From Fumia sp045645505 (GTDB taxonomy: Bacteria; Bacillota; Clostridia; Oscillospirales; Ruminococcaceae): a stretch of DNA of 64,000 bases. The notes below the pieces were generated by a model that made no database searches, had not been told where the DNA came from, and was given only the letters and a program-made list of their open reading frames with translations. Location of the stretch: assembly GCA_045645505.1 (NCBI GenBank), contig JAZRIW010000004.1, forward strand, positions 37,934 to 101,933. Reading direction: 5' to 3'. The position numbers and the translations under genes were made by a program. Position 1 is the stretch's first letter. The number at the start of each line of letters is the position of its first letter. This document shows, piece after piece, positions 41,607 to 50,117 of this stretch.

Positions 41607-42475
41607 TCAATTTCCCCTAACCAGAATGCAGTAGAACCACACGGTAAAATAAGCCCTGAGTCTTTTACGGGAAGTCCTATTTCATCTGCAAATACACTTC
41701 CGTTTTTACCTTTACCCACAGTAACCCCCAGAAGATAAGTCATAACAGAGGGTGAAAGTCCCGTTGTATATGAATTAAGTGCAACAAACAAAGGGTTATC
41801 CGAAAGTACATTGTTTAAAAGTGTAAGTAAATTATATATTTTCTGTTCAAGCTGCCATACTTCACCCGAAGGGCCTCTTCCGTATGAAGGTGGATCTAAA
41901 ATAATCGCATCGTAACGACGGCCTCTTTTAATCTCCCTTGTGACAAACTTTTCACAGTCATCGACAATCCAGCGCACAGGTCTGTCCGAAAGTTCCGAAA
42001 GCTCGGCGTTTTCCTTCGCCCACTGCACCATACCCTTTGATGCGTCAACATGGCAAACCGACGCTCCTGCTTTAAGACAAGCAAGGGTAGCACCACCTGT
42101 ATATGCAAAAAGATTAAGTACCGAAATTTCCCTGCCTGCATTGGGTATCCACTCTAAGAATTTATCCCAGTTTACCGCCTGCTCAGGAAAAAGTCCCGTA
42201 TGTTTAAACCCTGTCGGAGAAATTTTAAATTTAAGCCCTTTGTAATCAACGTTCCAAAAATCAGGGTGTTTTTTATAAATTTCCCAGCGACCGCCACCTT
42301 TATCCGAGCGATGATAACGGGCATTCGCTTTATGCCACAAGGGATTTTTCTTCTCGGTGTTCCAGATAATCTGCGGATCAGGTCTTATAAGAATGGTATC
42401 TCCCCATTTTTCAAGCTTTTCCCCACCTGAAGTATCAATAATCTGATAATCTAACCAATTGTCAGCAACTCTCAT
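41603..42475 (-). CDS. Class I SAM-dependent methyltransferase (RlmI/PF10672-like)
   Basis: 290 residues. An N-terminal beta-rich part (residues 1-110) leads into a Rossmann domain: SVLNLFAYTGGATLACLKAG (motif I), CHVDASKGMVQWAKENA, WIVDDCEKF and DAIILDPPSYGRG (motif IV). It resembles the RlmI/RlmK class of 23S rRNA cytosine or guanine methyltransferases but lacks a PUA domain. The target base is unknown. It follows ruvB in the operon. Confidence 0.8.
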   Translation of the reverse strand: MRVADNWLDYQIIDTSGGEKLEKWGDTILIRPDPQIIWNTEKKNPLWHKANARYHRSDKGGGRWEIYKKHPDFWNVDYKGLKFKISPTGFKHTGLFPEQAVNWDKFLEWIPNAGREISVLNLFAYTGGATLACLKAGASVCHVDASKGMVQWAKENAELSELSDRPVRWIVDDCEKFVTREIKRGRRYDAIILDPPSYGRGPSGEVWQLEQKIYNLLTLLNNVLSDNPLFVALNSYTTGLSPSVMTYLLGVTVGKGKNGSVFADEIGLPVKDSGLILPCGSTAFWLGEIE

Positions 42476-42493
42476 TATTTTTTCCTTTCAAAA

Positions 42494-43543
42494 TCAAAGT
42501 AAAGTCTGACCGTCTTTATCAAGCCCTAAATGCTTATATGCAAGTGGTGTTGCACACCTGCCCCTCGGAGTTCGTGACAAAAATCCGAGTTGCATTAAAT
42601 AAGGCTCATACACATCCTCTATCGTCACAGTTTCTTCGCCCATAACAGCAGAAATGGTTTCAAGTCCCACAGGACCACCATTATAATGCTTGATAATAGT
42701 CTCAAGCATTCTTCTGTCATTCTGGTCAAGCCCCAGTTTATCGACATCGAGGCGATTGAGTGCAGTATCCACAATCTCTTTTGTGACAGTACCGTCGCCC
42801 ATAATCTGCGCAAAGTCCCTCACGCGTTTTAACATTCTGTTGGCGATACGAGGAGTACCTCTTGAACGTTTTGCAAGTTCCAAAGCACCCGACTTATCGC
42901 AGGTTACACCTAAGATACCTGCACTTCTTAAGATAATTTCACAAAGTTCTTCGGGAGTATATATCTCAAGACGTAAAAGCACACCAAATCTGTCACGCAA
43001 AGGTGAAGTGAGCTGACCTGCCCTCGTAGTAGCACCCACCAAAGTAAAATGTGCCAGATCAATACGGATTGAACGGGCAGAAGGTCCTTTTCCAATCATA
43101 ATATCCAAAGCAAAATCTTCCATTGCAGGATATAAAACCTCTTCAACTGCCTTTGAAAGTCTGTGAATTTCGTCAATAAACAAAACGTCACCTGGCCCTA
43201 AGTTTGTAAGCAAAGCTGCTAAATCCCCCGGCTTTTCAATCGCAGGGCCTGAAGTTATCTTTAAATTGACATTGAGTTCATTAGCGATAATCTGCGACAA
43301 AGTGGTTTTTCCAAGACCGGGAGGTCCGTATAAAAGCACATGGTCAAGTGCTTCTCCCCTTTTTTTCGCAGCCTCAATATAAACAGAAAGATTTTCTTTA
43401 ACCTTTTCCTGACCGATATATTCACTTAAAGTTTTCGGGCGAAGTGAAAATTCAACATCGCTGTCCTGATTATTCTGATAATCAGGAGCAATTATTCTAT
43501 CTTCAAAATCAAACTCTTCGTTTTCAATTTGTGACTTAAACAT
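42494..43543 (-). CDS. ruvB: Holliday junction branch-migration ATPase RuvB
   Basis: 349 residues. AAA+ motor with YGPPGLGKTTLSQ (Walker A), FIDEIHRL (Walker B), GATTRAGQLTSPLRDRFG (sensor/arginine finger) and a C-terminal winged helix (YLMQLGFLSRTPRGR). It drives branch migration with RuvA. Confidence 0.96.
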   Translation of the reverse strand: MFKSQIENEEFDFEDRIIAPDYQNNQDSDVEFSLRPKTLSEYIGQEKVKENLSVYIEAAKKRGEALDHVLLYGPPGLGKTTLSQIIANELNVNLKITSGPAIEKPGDLAALLTNLGPGDVLFIDEIHRLSKAVEEVLYPAMEDFALDIMIGKGPSARSIRIDLAHFTLVGATTRAGQLTSPLRDRFGVLLRLEIYTPEELCEIILRSAGILGVTCDKSGALELAKRSRGTPRIANRMLKRVRDFAQIMGDGTVTKEIVDTALNRLDVDKLGLDQNDRRMLETIIKHYNGGPVGLETISAVMGEETVTIEDVYEPYLMQLGFLSRTPRGRCATPLAYKHLGLDKDGQTLL

Positions 43544-43557
43544 ACAAATCTCCTACT

Positions 43558-44160
43558 TTATATTTTCCCTGCCAATGCCTTAAGACCGTGTTTTATCATC
43601 TCTTCAACAGACATCGACGGATCAAGCTTTGTGATTACCGCAGCAGCTTCACCCTGACTGTAACCTAAAACCACAAGTGCTGAAATTGCCTCTGATGCAT
43701 TGGATGATGAAGTGACTTCAACCATAGGAACATCTTTAATTCCGCCTGCGACTTGTTCTTTGGTTATTTTATCCTTAAGCTCAAGCAAAATCCTCTGTGC
43801 AGTTTTTAATCCTACACCGGGAGCAGCCGCAATAGTTTTCGCATCCCCCGAAGCGACGCATAAAGCAAATCTCTCAGGTGTAACCGACGAAAGCACAGAC
43901 AAAGCTGCTTTAGGTCCTACCCTTGTTACAGTTATGAGCATTTTAAAGCAACTAAGCTCACTTTCATCATAAAATCCGAATAAATCAATCATATTTTCAG
44001 TAACGTGAAGATAGGTGAAAAAAGTAACCTCTTCGCCTAATTTCGGCATTCTCGAAATACTTACCGCCGAAGTTCTTATACCGTATCCGACGCCTGAAGA
44101 TTCCACCACCGCAAAATTAGGTTCAACTTTTAAAAGTTTTCCTCTTATGCTGTATATCAT
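43558..44160 (-). CDS. ruvA: Holliday junction DNA-binding protein RuvA
   Basis: 200 residues. OB-fold N-terminus (MIYSIRGKL), helix-hairpin-helix pair (LITVTRVGPKAALSVLS and AAPGVGLKTAQRILLELKDK) and the C-terminal domain III (SEAISALVVLGYSQGEAAAV) that binds RuvB. Confidence 0.96.
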   Translation of the reverse strand: MIYSIRGKLLKVEPNFAVVESSGVGYGIRTSAVSISRMPKLGEEVTFFTYLHVTENMIDLFGFYDESELSCFKMLITVTRVGPKAALSVLSSVTPERFALCVASGDAKTIAAAPGVGLKTAQRILLELKDKITKEQVAGGIKDVPMVEVTSSSNASEAISALVVLGYSQGEAAAVITKLDPSMSVEEMIKHGLKALAGKI

Positions 44161-44176
44161 AATTTTTTCTCCTGTT

Positions 44177-44674
44177 TTATCTCAAAATTTCTTTATTTAT
44201 CCTGCTCGGAGCTGTATGAGCATGGCAAATAGCAATAGCAAGTGCATCTGCTACATCATCAGGCTTCGGAGTCTTATTAAGCATGAGAATTTTTTTAGTC
44301 ATCTCAATAACCTGACTTTTTATTGCTCTTCCGTACCCCACAACCGCTTGTTTTACCTGAAGGGGGGTGTATTCATAACAAGGAATTCCCGATTGTTTTG
44401 CGGCTAAAATAATTACCCCTCTTGCCTGTGCAACGTCAATGGCAGTTTTCTGGTTTGAATTAAAAAACAACTTTTCTATCGCCATCACATCAGGCTTGTA
44501 AATAAGAATCAGTTCCTTTATCTGATTATAAATTTCCAAAAGTCTGTCTGAAAATTCAATATTTGCAGGAGTGGTAACCGCCCCGTATTCAATAGTACGA
44601 AAGGAATTTCCGTCGTATTCTATGATTCCTAAACCCACGATTGCATACCCGGGATCGATACCTAAAATCCGCAT
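44177..44674 (-). CDS. ruvC: Holliday junction resolvase RuvC
   Basis: 165 residues from ATG 44674 (GGAAG site 8 bases upstream; the upstream start at 44692 is weaker). The RNase H-like acidic set is visible in ILGIDPGYA, MAIEKLFFN and PDDVADALAIA. It cuts Holliday junctions. It is the first gene of the ruvC-ruvA-ruvB-MT-ecf-truA operon. Confidence 0.95.
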   Translation of the reverse strand: MRILGIDPGYAIVGLGIIEYDGNSFRTIEYGAVTTPANIEFSDRLLEIYNQIKELILIYKPDVMAIEKLFFNSNQKTAIDVAQARGVIILAAKQSGIPCYEYTPLQVKQAVVGYGRAIKSQVIEMTKKILMLNKTPKPDDVADALAIAICHAHTAPSRINKEILR

Positions 44675-44748
44675 CAAAAATCTTCCTTTCAAAGCTTATT
44701 AAAATACAGGTTTTTCTTTAAAGACAAGAATACCCCACTATCTTTTTT

Positions 44749-44777
44749 ATTATAATACTTTTCCCCTCATTTTGCAA
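44749..44777 (-). promoter_or_regulatory. Promoter of the ruvCAB operon
   Basis: Minus strand: TTGCAA (44777-44772), 17-base spacer, TATAAT (44754-44749). No SOS box is evident nearby. Confidence 0.7.
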
Positions 44778-44839
44778 GTGTAATAAACAGACCTGTAACT
44801 TTATTTTTTATGTAATAATTTTTATTGAGATTACTCATT

Positions 44840-44914
44840 AAAAAGCCTCCCGCAATTCTCCCCACCTCATCCACCGCAAGTGGTCCCCCTTCCCCTCAAG
44901 GGGAAGGCTTTTTT
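44840..44914. repeat. 75-bp palindromic intergenic repeat (MITE-like)
   Basis: The ends are inverted: AAAAGCCTCCC at 44841-44851 and GGGAAGGCTTTT at 44901-44912. Internal stems are CCACCGCAAGTGG and CCTTCCCCTCAAGGGGAAGG, with T6 on the plus strand. A degenerate relative lies at 32513-32568. The type is common between genes in Clostridia; whether it moves is unknown. Confidence 0.6.
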
Positions 44915-44923
44915 AAAATCCAT

Positions 44924-44956
44924 AAAAATAAAGCGGTATGCTTAAAAGCATACCGC
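44924..44956 (-). terminator. Terminator after the LOG gene
   Basis: 11-base stem GCGGTATGCTT / AAGCATACCGC (44933-44943 with 44946-44956), with a TTTATTTTT tail on the minus strand. Confidence 0.8.
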
Positions 44957-44976
44957 CCTTTAAAAAATATGTAAAC

Positions 44977-45558
44977 TTAACCTATCTTTACTTCGTGAAC
45001 ATCGTATTTAATACGCTTATCATTTTCAATATAATCAACTGCTTCCTCAGGAGTAGCAACACAACTGTAAAGATGAGTAAGCCCTTTTCTTATAAACTGC
45101 TCATCAACTGAATAGCTTAAGAAATCTTCCATTTTATCATAATATCCGTTGATGTCATATAACGCTATCGGCTTTGTATGTCTGCCGAGCTGTTTTAAAG
45201 TAAGAATTTCAAAAAACTCCTCAAAAGTACCGATTCCCCCCGGCACAATAATAAACGCATCGGCAAGTTCACCCATCTTCATCTTGCGTTCAGACATTGT
45301 TTCTGTATAGATAATTTCGGTACATTCATTATAAATAAGTTCTATTCCCTCTTCTTTAAAAAATTCGGGAATAACACCATAAATTTCTCCGCCTTCTCTT
45401 TTTACACCTCTTGCGGCAGCACCCATAAGCCCGTTTCCGCCGGCACCAAACACAAGTGAATGTCCTCTTTTACCTATTTCCTCACCCAAAAGCTCAACTG
45501 CCTTTATATAGCTTTCATCTATAAGATTGCTTGCAGCACCAAATACACAAATTTTCAT
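44977..45558 (-). CDS. LOG family / TIGR00730 Rossmann-fold protein
   Basis: 193 residues. The LOG motif PGGIGTFEEFFE (about residue 105) and an N-terminal GAGGNGLMGAAARG loop define the family. LOG enzymes release the base from cytokinin riboside 5'-monophosphates or AMP-like nucleotides; the bacterial role is poorly known. GGGAGG lies 8 bases upstream. It is terminated at 44924-44956. Confidence 0.88.
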   Translation of the reverse strand: MKICVFGAASNLIDESYIKAVELLGEEIGKRGHSLVFGAGGNGLMGAAARGVKREGGEIYGVIPEFFKEEGIELIYNECTEIIYTETMSERKMKMGELADAFIIVPGGIGTFEEFFEILTLKQLGRHTKPIALYDINGYYDKMEDFLSYSVDEQFIRKGLTHLYSCVATPEEAVDYIENDKRIKYDVHEVKIG

Positions 45559-45642
45559 AATTTACCTCCCAATGAGTTTTATCTAATTTATATAACTTTA
45601 CAAAGCTTATTATACATTATTTTTAAAAAACTTCAATGGCAT

Positions 45643-46419
45643 TTATTTTTTAATACACTTTTTGCTCTGAAGAAAATATAAAACCTTTGCAAGTGCCTTG
45701 TCTGAAAGAAAATGTCTTAAAAAGACAGAAATCTTCATAAGCTTTCCGGGAATGATAATTTCTTTGCCTTTAAGCATCTTCTTTACCGCATATTCTGCTA
45801 CCGCCCTGCTTTTTAAAACTACAAATTTTGCAATTTTTTCCTTACCTGTGCCAAAACTCACCTTAGCAACCTCGCCAAATTCAGTATTAACAGGCCCCGG
45901 GCAAAGCACACTTATTTTAACCTTGCTTTTTTCCCGTCTCAGTTCTTCGCTGATTGCCTCAGAAAGCCTTAAAACATAAGCTTTTGTGGCATAATAAGAG
46001 GCAAAAAGAGGGCCGGGGAAAAATGCCGCTATTGAAGCTACGTTTAAAATATGACCGCTTCCGCGTTTTTTAAATTCCTCCATAACACCCTTTGTGAGAA
46101 TATGCACCGCAGTTATATTGGTGTCAATCATCTTAAGCTCACTTTCAAGGTCGGTAGATGAAAAATCCCCGAAAACTCCAAACCCTGCGTTATTTATAAA
46201 AACATCTGCTTCTTTTGCCTTTTCAATAAGCTTTTTTGCTTCCTCACGCGACGAAACATCACAAACTAAAATCTCAACATCAGTTTTTAAATTTGCCTTT
46301 AATTCCTCTAAAAGTTCTTTTCTCCTTGCCACAGCGATAATATCATATCCCATCTCTGATAAAACCATCGCCATATCACGTCCGAGTCCCGAACTTGCCC
46401 CTGTAATCAATGCCTTCAT
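45643..46419 (-). CDS. Short-chain dehydrogenase/reductase (SDR)
   Basis: 258 residues from ATG 46419 (GAGGTG 6 bases upstream; a GTG three codons earlier sits on that site). Cofactor loop TGASSGLG (about residues 6-13), NAG strand (FINNAGFG) and catalytic YYATK (Tyr-x-x-x-Lys, about 147). SDR enzymes use NAD(P)H to interconvert alcohols and ketones; the substrate is unknown. Basic residues after the first strands suggest NADPH. Confidence 0.85.
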   Translation of the reverse strand: MKALITGASSGLGRDMAMVLSEMGYDIIAVARRKELLEELKANLKTDVEILVCDVSSREEAKKLIEKAKEADVFINNAGFGVFGDFSSTDLESELKMIDTNITAVHILTKGVMEEFKKRGSGHILNVASIAAFFPGPLFASYYATKAYVLRLSEAISEELRREKSKVKISVLCPGPVNTEFGEVAKVSFGTGKEKIAKFVVLKSRAVAEYAVKKMLKGKEIIIPGKLMKISVFLRHFLSDKALAKVLYFLQSKKCIKK

Positions 46420-46433
46420 ACCATTCACCTCAA

Positions 46434-46464
46434 TAAAAAAGCGTCCACCAAAGGCGGACGCTTT
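46434..46464 (-). terminator. Terminator of the rpsB-tsf operon
   Basis: Minus strand: stem AGCGTCC / GGACGCT (with a partly paired inner extension), then TTTTTTATT, just past the tsf stop. Confidence 0.85.
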
Positions 46465-46478
46465 AAATGATTTTATGA

Positions 46479-47372
46479 TTATTTTACCATATTTGCAACT
46501 TCGTCTGCAAAGTTATCTTCTCTCTTTTCCAAACCTTCGCCTTTTTCAAAACGAACAAATTTGGTGAGAACAAGTTTGCCGCCCAAATCTTTTGCAGTAT
46601 TTTCTACGTATTTTGCAACACTAATCTCATCGTCTTTGATGAATGCCTGCTCTAAGAGGCAAACTTCTTTGTAGTATTTAGCAATTCTTCCGTTAACCAT
46701 TTTTTCAGCGATGTTAGCGGGTTTGCCTTCGTTGATTGCCTGAGCTGTGAGGATTTCTTTTTCCTTTTCAACTACATCAGCAGGAACTTCCTCTTTGGAG
46801 AGGTACTGAGGTGCAGCAGCAGCAACCTGCATAGCTACGTCCTTACCGCATGCTTCATAATCTGTAAGGTCGGTATCAAACTGTACCATAACACCGATTT
46901 TTCCACCGCCATGAACGTAAGGTACCAAAGCACCTTCAAGACGCTCGAAACGACGGATATTCATATTCTCACCGATAACGAGAATTTTCTCACGGAGAGC
47001 TTCAGCAACAGTCATATCTGTACCAACACATTTTGCATCATTCAATGCTTCCAAATCAGCTGGGTTTTCTTTGATAACGGTTTTTGCAACATTGTTAACA
47101 AATGCAACGAAATCAGCATTTTTTGCAACGAAGTCAGTTTCAGCATTAACTTCCAAAACTACACCAACATTGCCTTCAACTACTGAAACTACCAAACCTT
47201 CAGAAGCAATTCTTCCTGATTTTTTAGCAGCAGCAGCGAGTCCCTTTTCACGAAGAAGCTCAATTGCTTTTTCCATATCACCATCTGCTTCTGTGAGGGC
47301 TTTTTTACAGTCCATCATTCCGCAACCGGTTCTTTCGCGTAAATCTTTTACATCACTTGCAGTAAATGCCAT
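46479..47372 (-). CDS. tsf: Elongation factor Ts
   Basis: 297 residues. N-terminal UBA domain with LRERTGCGMMDCKKALTEADGDMEKAIE, core VLEVNAETDFVAKNADF, and the C-terminal dimerisation module. It recycles EF-Tu-GDP. It follows rpsB in the standard order. Confidence 0.96.
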   Translation of the reverse strand: MAFTASDVKDLRERTGCGMMDCKKALTEADGDMEKAIELLREKGLAAAAKKSGRIASEGLVVSVVEGNVGVVLEVNAETDFVAKNADFVAFVNNVAKTVIKENPADLEALNDAKCVGTDMTVAEALREKILVIGENMNIRRFERLEGALVPYVHGGGKIGVMVQFDTDLTDYEACGKDVAMQVAAAAPQYLSKEEVPADVVEKEKEILTAQAINEGKPANIAEKMVNGRIAKYYKEVCLLEQAFIKDDEISVAKYVENTAKDLGGKLVLTKFVRFEKGEGLEKREDNFADEVANMVK

Positions 47373-47396
47373 ATCATTTTCCTCCTAATCTTTGAA

Positions 47397-47422
47397 AATG
47401 CCCGAAGGAGTCTTCGGGCATT
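47397..47422 (-). terminator. Hairpin between rpsB and tsf (attenuator)
   Basis: AATGCCCGAAG / CTTCGGGCATT stem with a GAGT loop and a short T-run on the minus strand. Probably partial termination setting the S2:EF-Ts ratio. Confidence 0.55.
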
Positions 47423-47433
47423 TATAAGTCTTA

Positions 47434-48195
47434 TTACTCAGAAACTTCTTCTGTAGCTTCCTCTGTAACTTCTTCTGCAGCTTCTGAAGCTTCCTCAGGT
47501 ACTGTATCAACAGTTCCCTGACGACCTTCCATAATTGCACTTGCCATAGCACCTGCAATCAATTTAACTGCACGGATAGCGTCATCGTTACCGGGGATAA
47601 CATAATCAACCTCATCGGGATCACAGTTGGTATCAACGATAGCAACAATCGGAATGTTAAGTTTTTTAGCCTCTGCTACTGCGATTTTCTCTTTCTTGGG
47701 GTCAACAATAAAGAGTGCAGCAGGCAAAGTTTTCATATTCTTGATACCGCCGATGAATTTTTCGAGTTTTTCAATTTCAAGTTTTAATTTGATAACTTCT
47801 TTCTTGGGAAGCAACTCAAAAGTGCCATCCTCTTCCATTTTACGAAGCTGAGCCAATCTGTCAATTCTGCGTGTAATGGTTTTGAAGTTTGTCATCATAC
47901 CGCCGAGCCAACGTGCATTTACATAATGCATTCCGCAACGCTCTGCTTCTTCTTTAACGGAATCGCCTGCCTGCTTTTTAGTTCCTACGAAAAGAACTTC
48001 GCCGCCGTTTTGTGCGATTTCGCGGATGAACATATAAGCCTCATCCAATTTTTTAACGGTTTTCTGCAAGTCAATAATGTAGATACCGTTTCTTTCTGTG
48101 AAAATGTACTGAGCCATTTTCGGGTTCCATCTTCTGGTCTGATGTCCGAAATGAACACCTGCTTCCAGAAGTTGTTTCATTGATACTACTCCCAT
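47434..48195 (-). CDS. rpsB: 30S ribosomal protein S2
   Basis: 253 residues from ATG 48195 (AGGAGG 8 bases upstream). MGVVSMKQLLEAGVHFGHQTRRWNP is universal for S2, as are TERNGIYIIDLQKT and GTKKQAGD. A longer acidic C-terminal tail (about 25 residues rich in Glu/Ala) follows. The upstream frame to 48261 is leader sequence. Confidence 0.96.
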   Translation of the reverse strand: MGVVSMKQLLEAGVHFGHQTRRWNPKMAQYIFTERNGIYIIDLQKTVKKLDEAYMFIREIAQNGGEVLFVGTKKQAGDSVKEEAERCGMHYVNARWLGGMMTNFKTITRRIDRLAQLRKMEEDGTFELLPKKEVIKLKLEIEKLEKFIGGIKNMKTLPAALFIVDPKKEKIAVAEAKKLNIPIVAIVDTNCDPDEVDYVIPGNDDAIRAVKLIAGAMASAIMEGRQGTVDTVPEEASEAAEEVTEEATEEVSE

Positions 48196-48330
48196 TTGTA
48201 GTCCTCCTATTTGGTTATTTGGTCGGAAAAATCCGCCATCCTCCGCACACAATAAAACCATGCAACCGTATTACCGGCACCCGGCACAGCATCTATGTGC
48301 GTGCGTAATGCGTGTAATATTATAACAAAA
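48196..48330 (-). promoter_or_regulatory. Leader RNA of rpsB, with promoter at its far end
   Basis: On the minus strand, -10 TATAAT lies near 48324-48319. A GC-rich structured leader of about 120 bases follows (GTGCCGGGTGCCGG, then GGATGGCGGA-TTTT-TCCG). It resembles autogenous r-protein leaders of Firmicute rpsB genes, where S2 binding represses translation. The assignment rests on position. Confidence 0.45.
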
Positions 48331-48404
48331 AACAACTTTTACCACAAGTTATTTTAATGTTATTAACAAAAAATTTACAATTACCCACTGTAAAGTGATT
48401 TGAT

Positions 48405-49157
48405 TTACAGCAAGTCCGAAATGGTGTAAAGCCCTGCCTTATCGCAGTTTGCTAAGAATGCAGCAGCATTTATAGAACCTACCGCAAAAATTTCTCTTGA
48501 CATTGCAGTATGTGAAAGAGTGATGATTTCATCGTGTCCTGCGAAGATAATTTCATGTTCCCCCACTATCGTACCGCCTCTTATCGAAGAAATCCCTATC
48601 TCTTTTTTCTCTCTTTTTTTACGTACGGAATGACGGTCAAAGACATAGGTTTTTTCGTTATCCACAGCATCGTTTATAGCATCAGCAAGAAGTAAAGCAG
48701 TTCCGCTTGGTGCATCAATCTTTCTGTTATGGTGTTTTTCCACTATTTCAATATCAAACTGGTCACCTAAAAATGACGCCGCTTTTTTAGCAAGGTCAGC
48801 TAAAAGGTTAATGCCGAGCGACATATTAAAAGAAAATAAAACGGGGATTTTTTCCCCTGCCTCTTTAATTTTAAGAATCTGCTCTTTCTGATAACCTGTT
48901 GTAGCAATTACAATAGGGATATTTTTATTAAGAGCATAGCTTAAAAGCCCGTCTAAAGAATCAGGGTGAGAATAATCTATTATAACATCTATCTTTTCTT
49001 TACAGTCCATAGCATTGTGATAAATGGGAAAAGGTGCCGAAGGGTTTTCAGTTACATCCACACCTGCGACAATTTTTAAATCATCACGTTCAGCTAAGCA
49101 ATTACGGATAACGTTACCCATTTTGCCGTTAGCACCACAAAGCAATACATTTTTCAT
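48405..49157 (-). CDS. dapB: 4-hydroxy-tetrahydrodipicolinate reductase
   Basis: 250 residues. Nucleotide loop GANGKMGNVI (residues 8-17), EKHHNRKIDAPSGTALLLADAI (catalytic/substrate motif) and GEHEIIFAGHDE. It carries out the second step of the diaminopimelate/lysine branch. It is separated from dapA by a terminator-like hairpin, so expression may be partial. Confidence 0.95.
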   Translation of the reverse strand: MKNVLLCGANGKMGNVIRNCLAERDDLKIVAGVDVTENPSAPFPIYHNAMDCKEKIDVIIDYSHPDSLDGLLSYALNKNIPIVIATTGYQKEQILKIKEAGEKIPVLFSFNMSLGINLLADLAKKAASFLGDQFDIEIVEKHHNRKIDAPSGTALLLADAINDAVDNEKTYVFDRHSVRKKREKKEIGISSIRGGTIVGEHEIIFAGHDEIITLSHTAMSREIFAVGSINAAAFLANCDKAGLYTISDLL

Positions 49158-49172
49158 AAAAATTTCCTTTCT

Positions 49173-49203
49173 TAAAAAAGCCCGAAACAGATAGTTCGGG
49201 CTT
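49173..49203 (-). terminator. Hairpin with T-run between dapA and dapB
   Basis: Minus strand: AAGCCCGAA / TTCGGGCTT stem, loop CTATCTG, then TTTTTT. It can end transcription after dapA or reduce dapB. Confidence 0.75.
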
Positions 49204-49211
49204 TCACATTA

Positions 49212-50099
49212 TTACAACAATCCGTGAGCTTTCATCGAATCAAGCAACACCTTTTTGTCAGCGTCTGCCATTTTAAACAAAGGCATACGACAAAATGATG
49301 TTCCGTATCCCATAGCTGCAACTGCTTCTTTTACGGGAATTGGGTTAACGTCAATAAACAAAGCATTGATAAGGTCGATATAGTCCACCTGAAGCTTCTC
49401 GGCTTCCTTAACCTTTCCGTCAAAGAAAAACTGACACATATCATGAGTTTCTTTAGGACAGATATTTGCAAGTACCGAAATAACACCCTTTCCGCCCAAA
49501 GAAAGTGTAGGAACTATCATATCATCGTTTCCTGAATAAATATCCAAATCATCACCGCAGAGATGTTTTATGGTAGCCACCTGAGCGATATTGCCACTTG
49601 CTTCCTTAACAGCAACAATATTAGGATGTTTTGAAAGTTCTTTGCAGGTAGCAGGGGTGATATTAACCCCTGTTCTGCTGGGAACACTGTAAAGGATTAT
49701 CGGCAAATCGGTTGCATCGGCAATAGCATTATAATGAGCTACGAGTCCTCTCTGAGAGGTTTTGTTATAATAAGGAGTAACCACTAAAATACCGTCAACT
49801 CCGAGTTCTTTTGACTCTTTTGCAAGTTTGATTGCATAGGAAGTTTCGTTACTTCCTGCACCTGCAATAACAGGCACACGACCATTTACATAATTTTTAA
49901 CAAATCTTATAGTTTCTACATGTTCCTCATCGGTCATTGTAGAAGATTCGCCTGTAGTACCACAGACAATAATGGAATCAGCACCATTTTTAATCTGCCA
50001 GTCAAGAAGTCTTTCAAAGCTCTTCCAGTCAATCGAACCGTCACTGAACATTGGTGTAACAACCGCAACACCGGCACCGGTAAAAATAGTCTTTTTCAT
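49212..50099 (-). CDS. dapA: 4-hydroxy-tetrahydrodipicolinate synthase
   Basis: 295 residues from ATG 50099 (GGAGG 8 bases upstream). TIM barrel with GTTGESSTM, YSVPSRTGVNI (catalytic Tyr) and VAVKEASGN (Schiff-base Lys, about 163). It condenses pyruvate with aspartate semialdehyde. In the riboswitch operon asd-dapA-dapB. Confidence 0.95.
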   Translation of the reverse strand: MKKTIFTGAGVAVVTPMFSDGSIDWKSFERLLDWQIKNGADSIIVCGTTGESSTMTDEEHVETIRFVKNYVNGRVPVIAGAGSNETSYAIKLAKESKELGVDGILVVTPYYNKTSQRGLVAHYNAIADATDLPIILYSVPSRTGVNITPATCKELSKHPNIVAVKEASGNIAQVATIKHLCGDDLDIYSGNDDMIVPTLSLGGKGVISVLANICPKETHDMCQFFFDGKVKEAEKLQVDYIDLINALFIDVNPIPVKEAVAAMGYGTSFCRMPLFKMADADKKVLLDSMKAHGLL

Positions 50100-50117
50100 A
50101 GACATAACCTCCAACAA

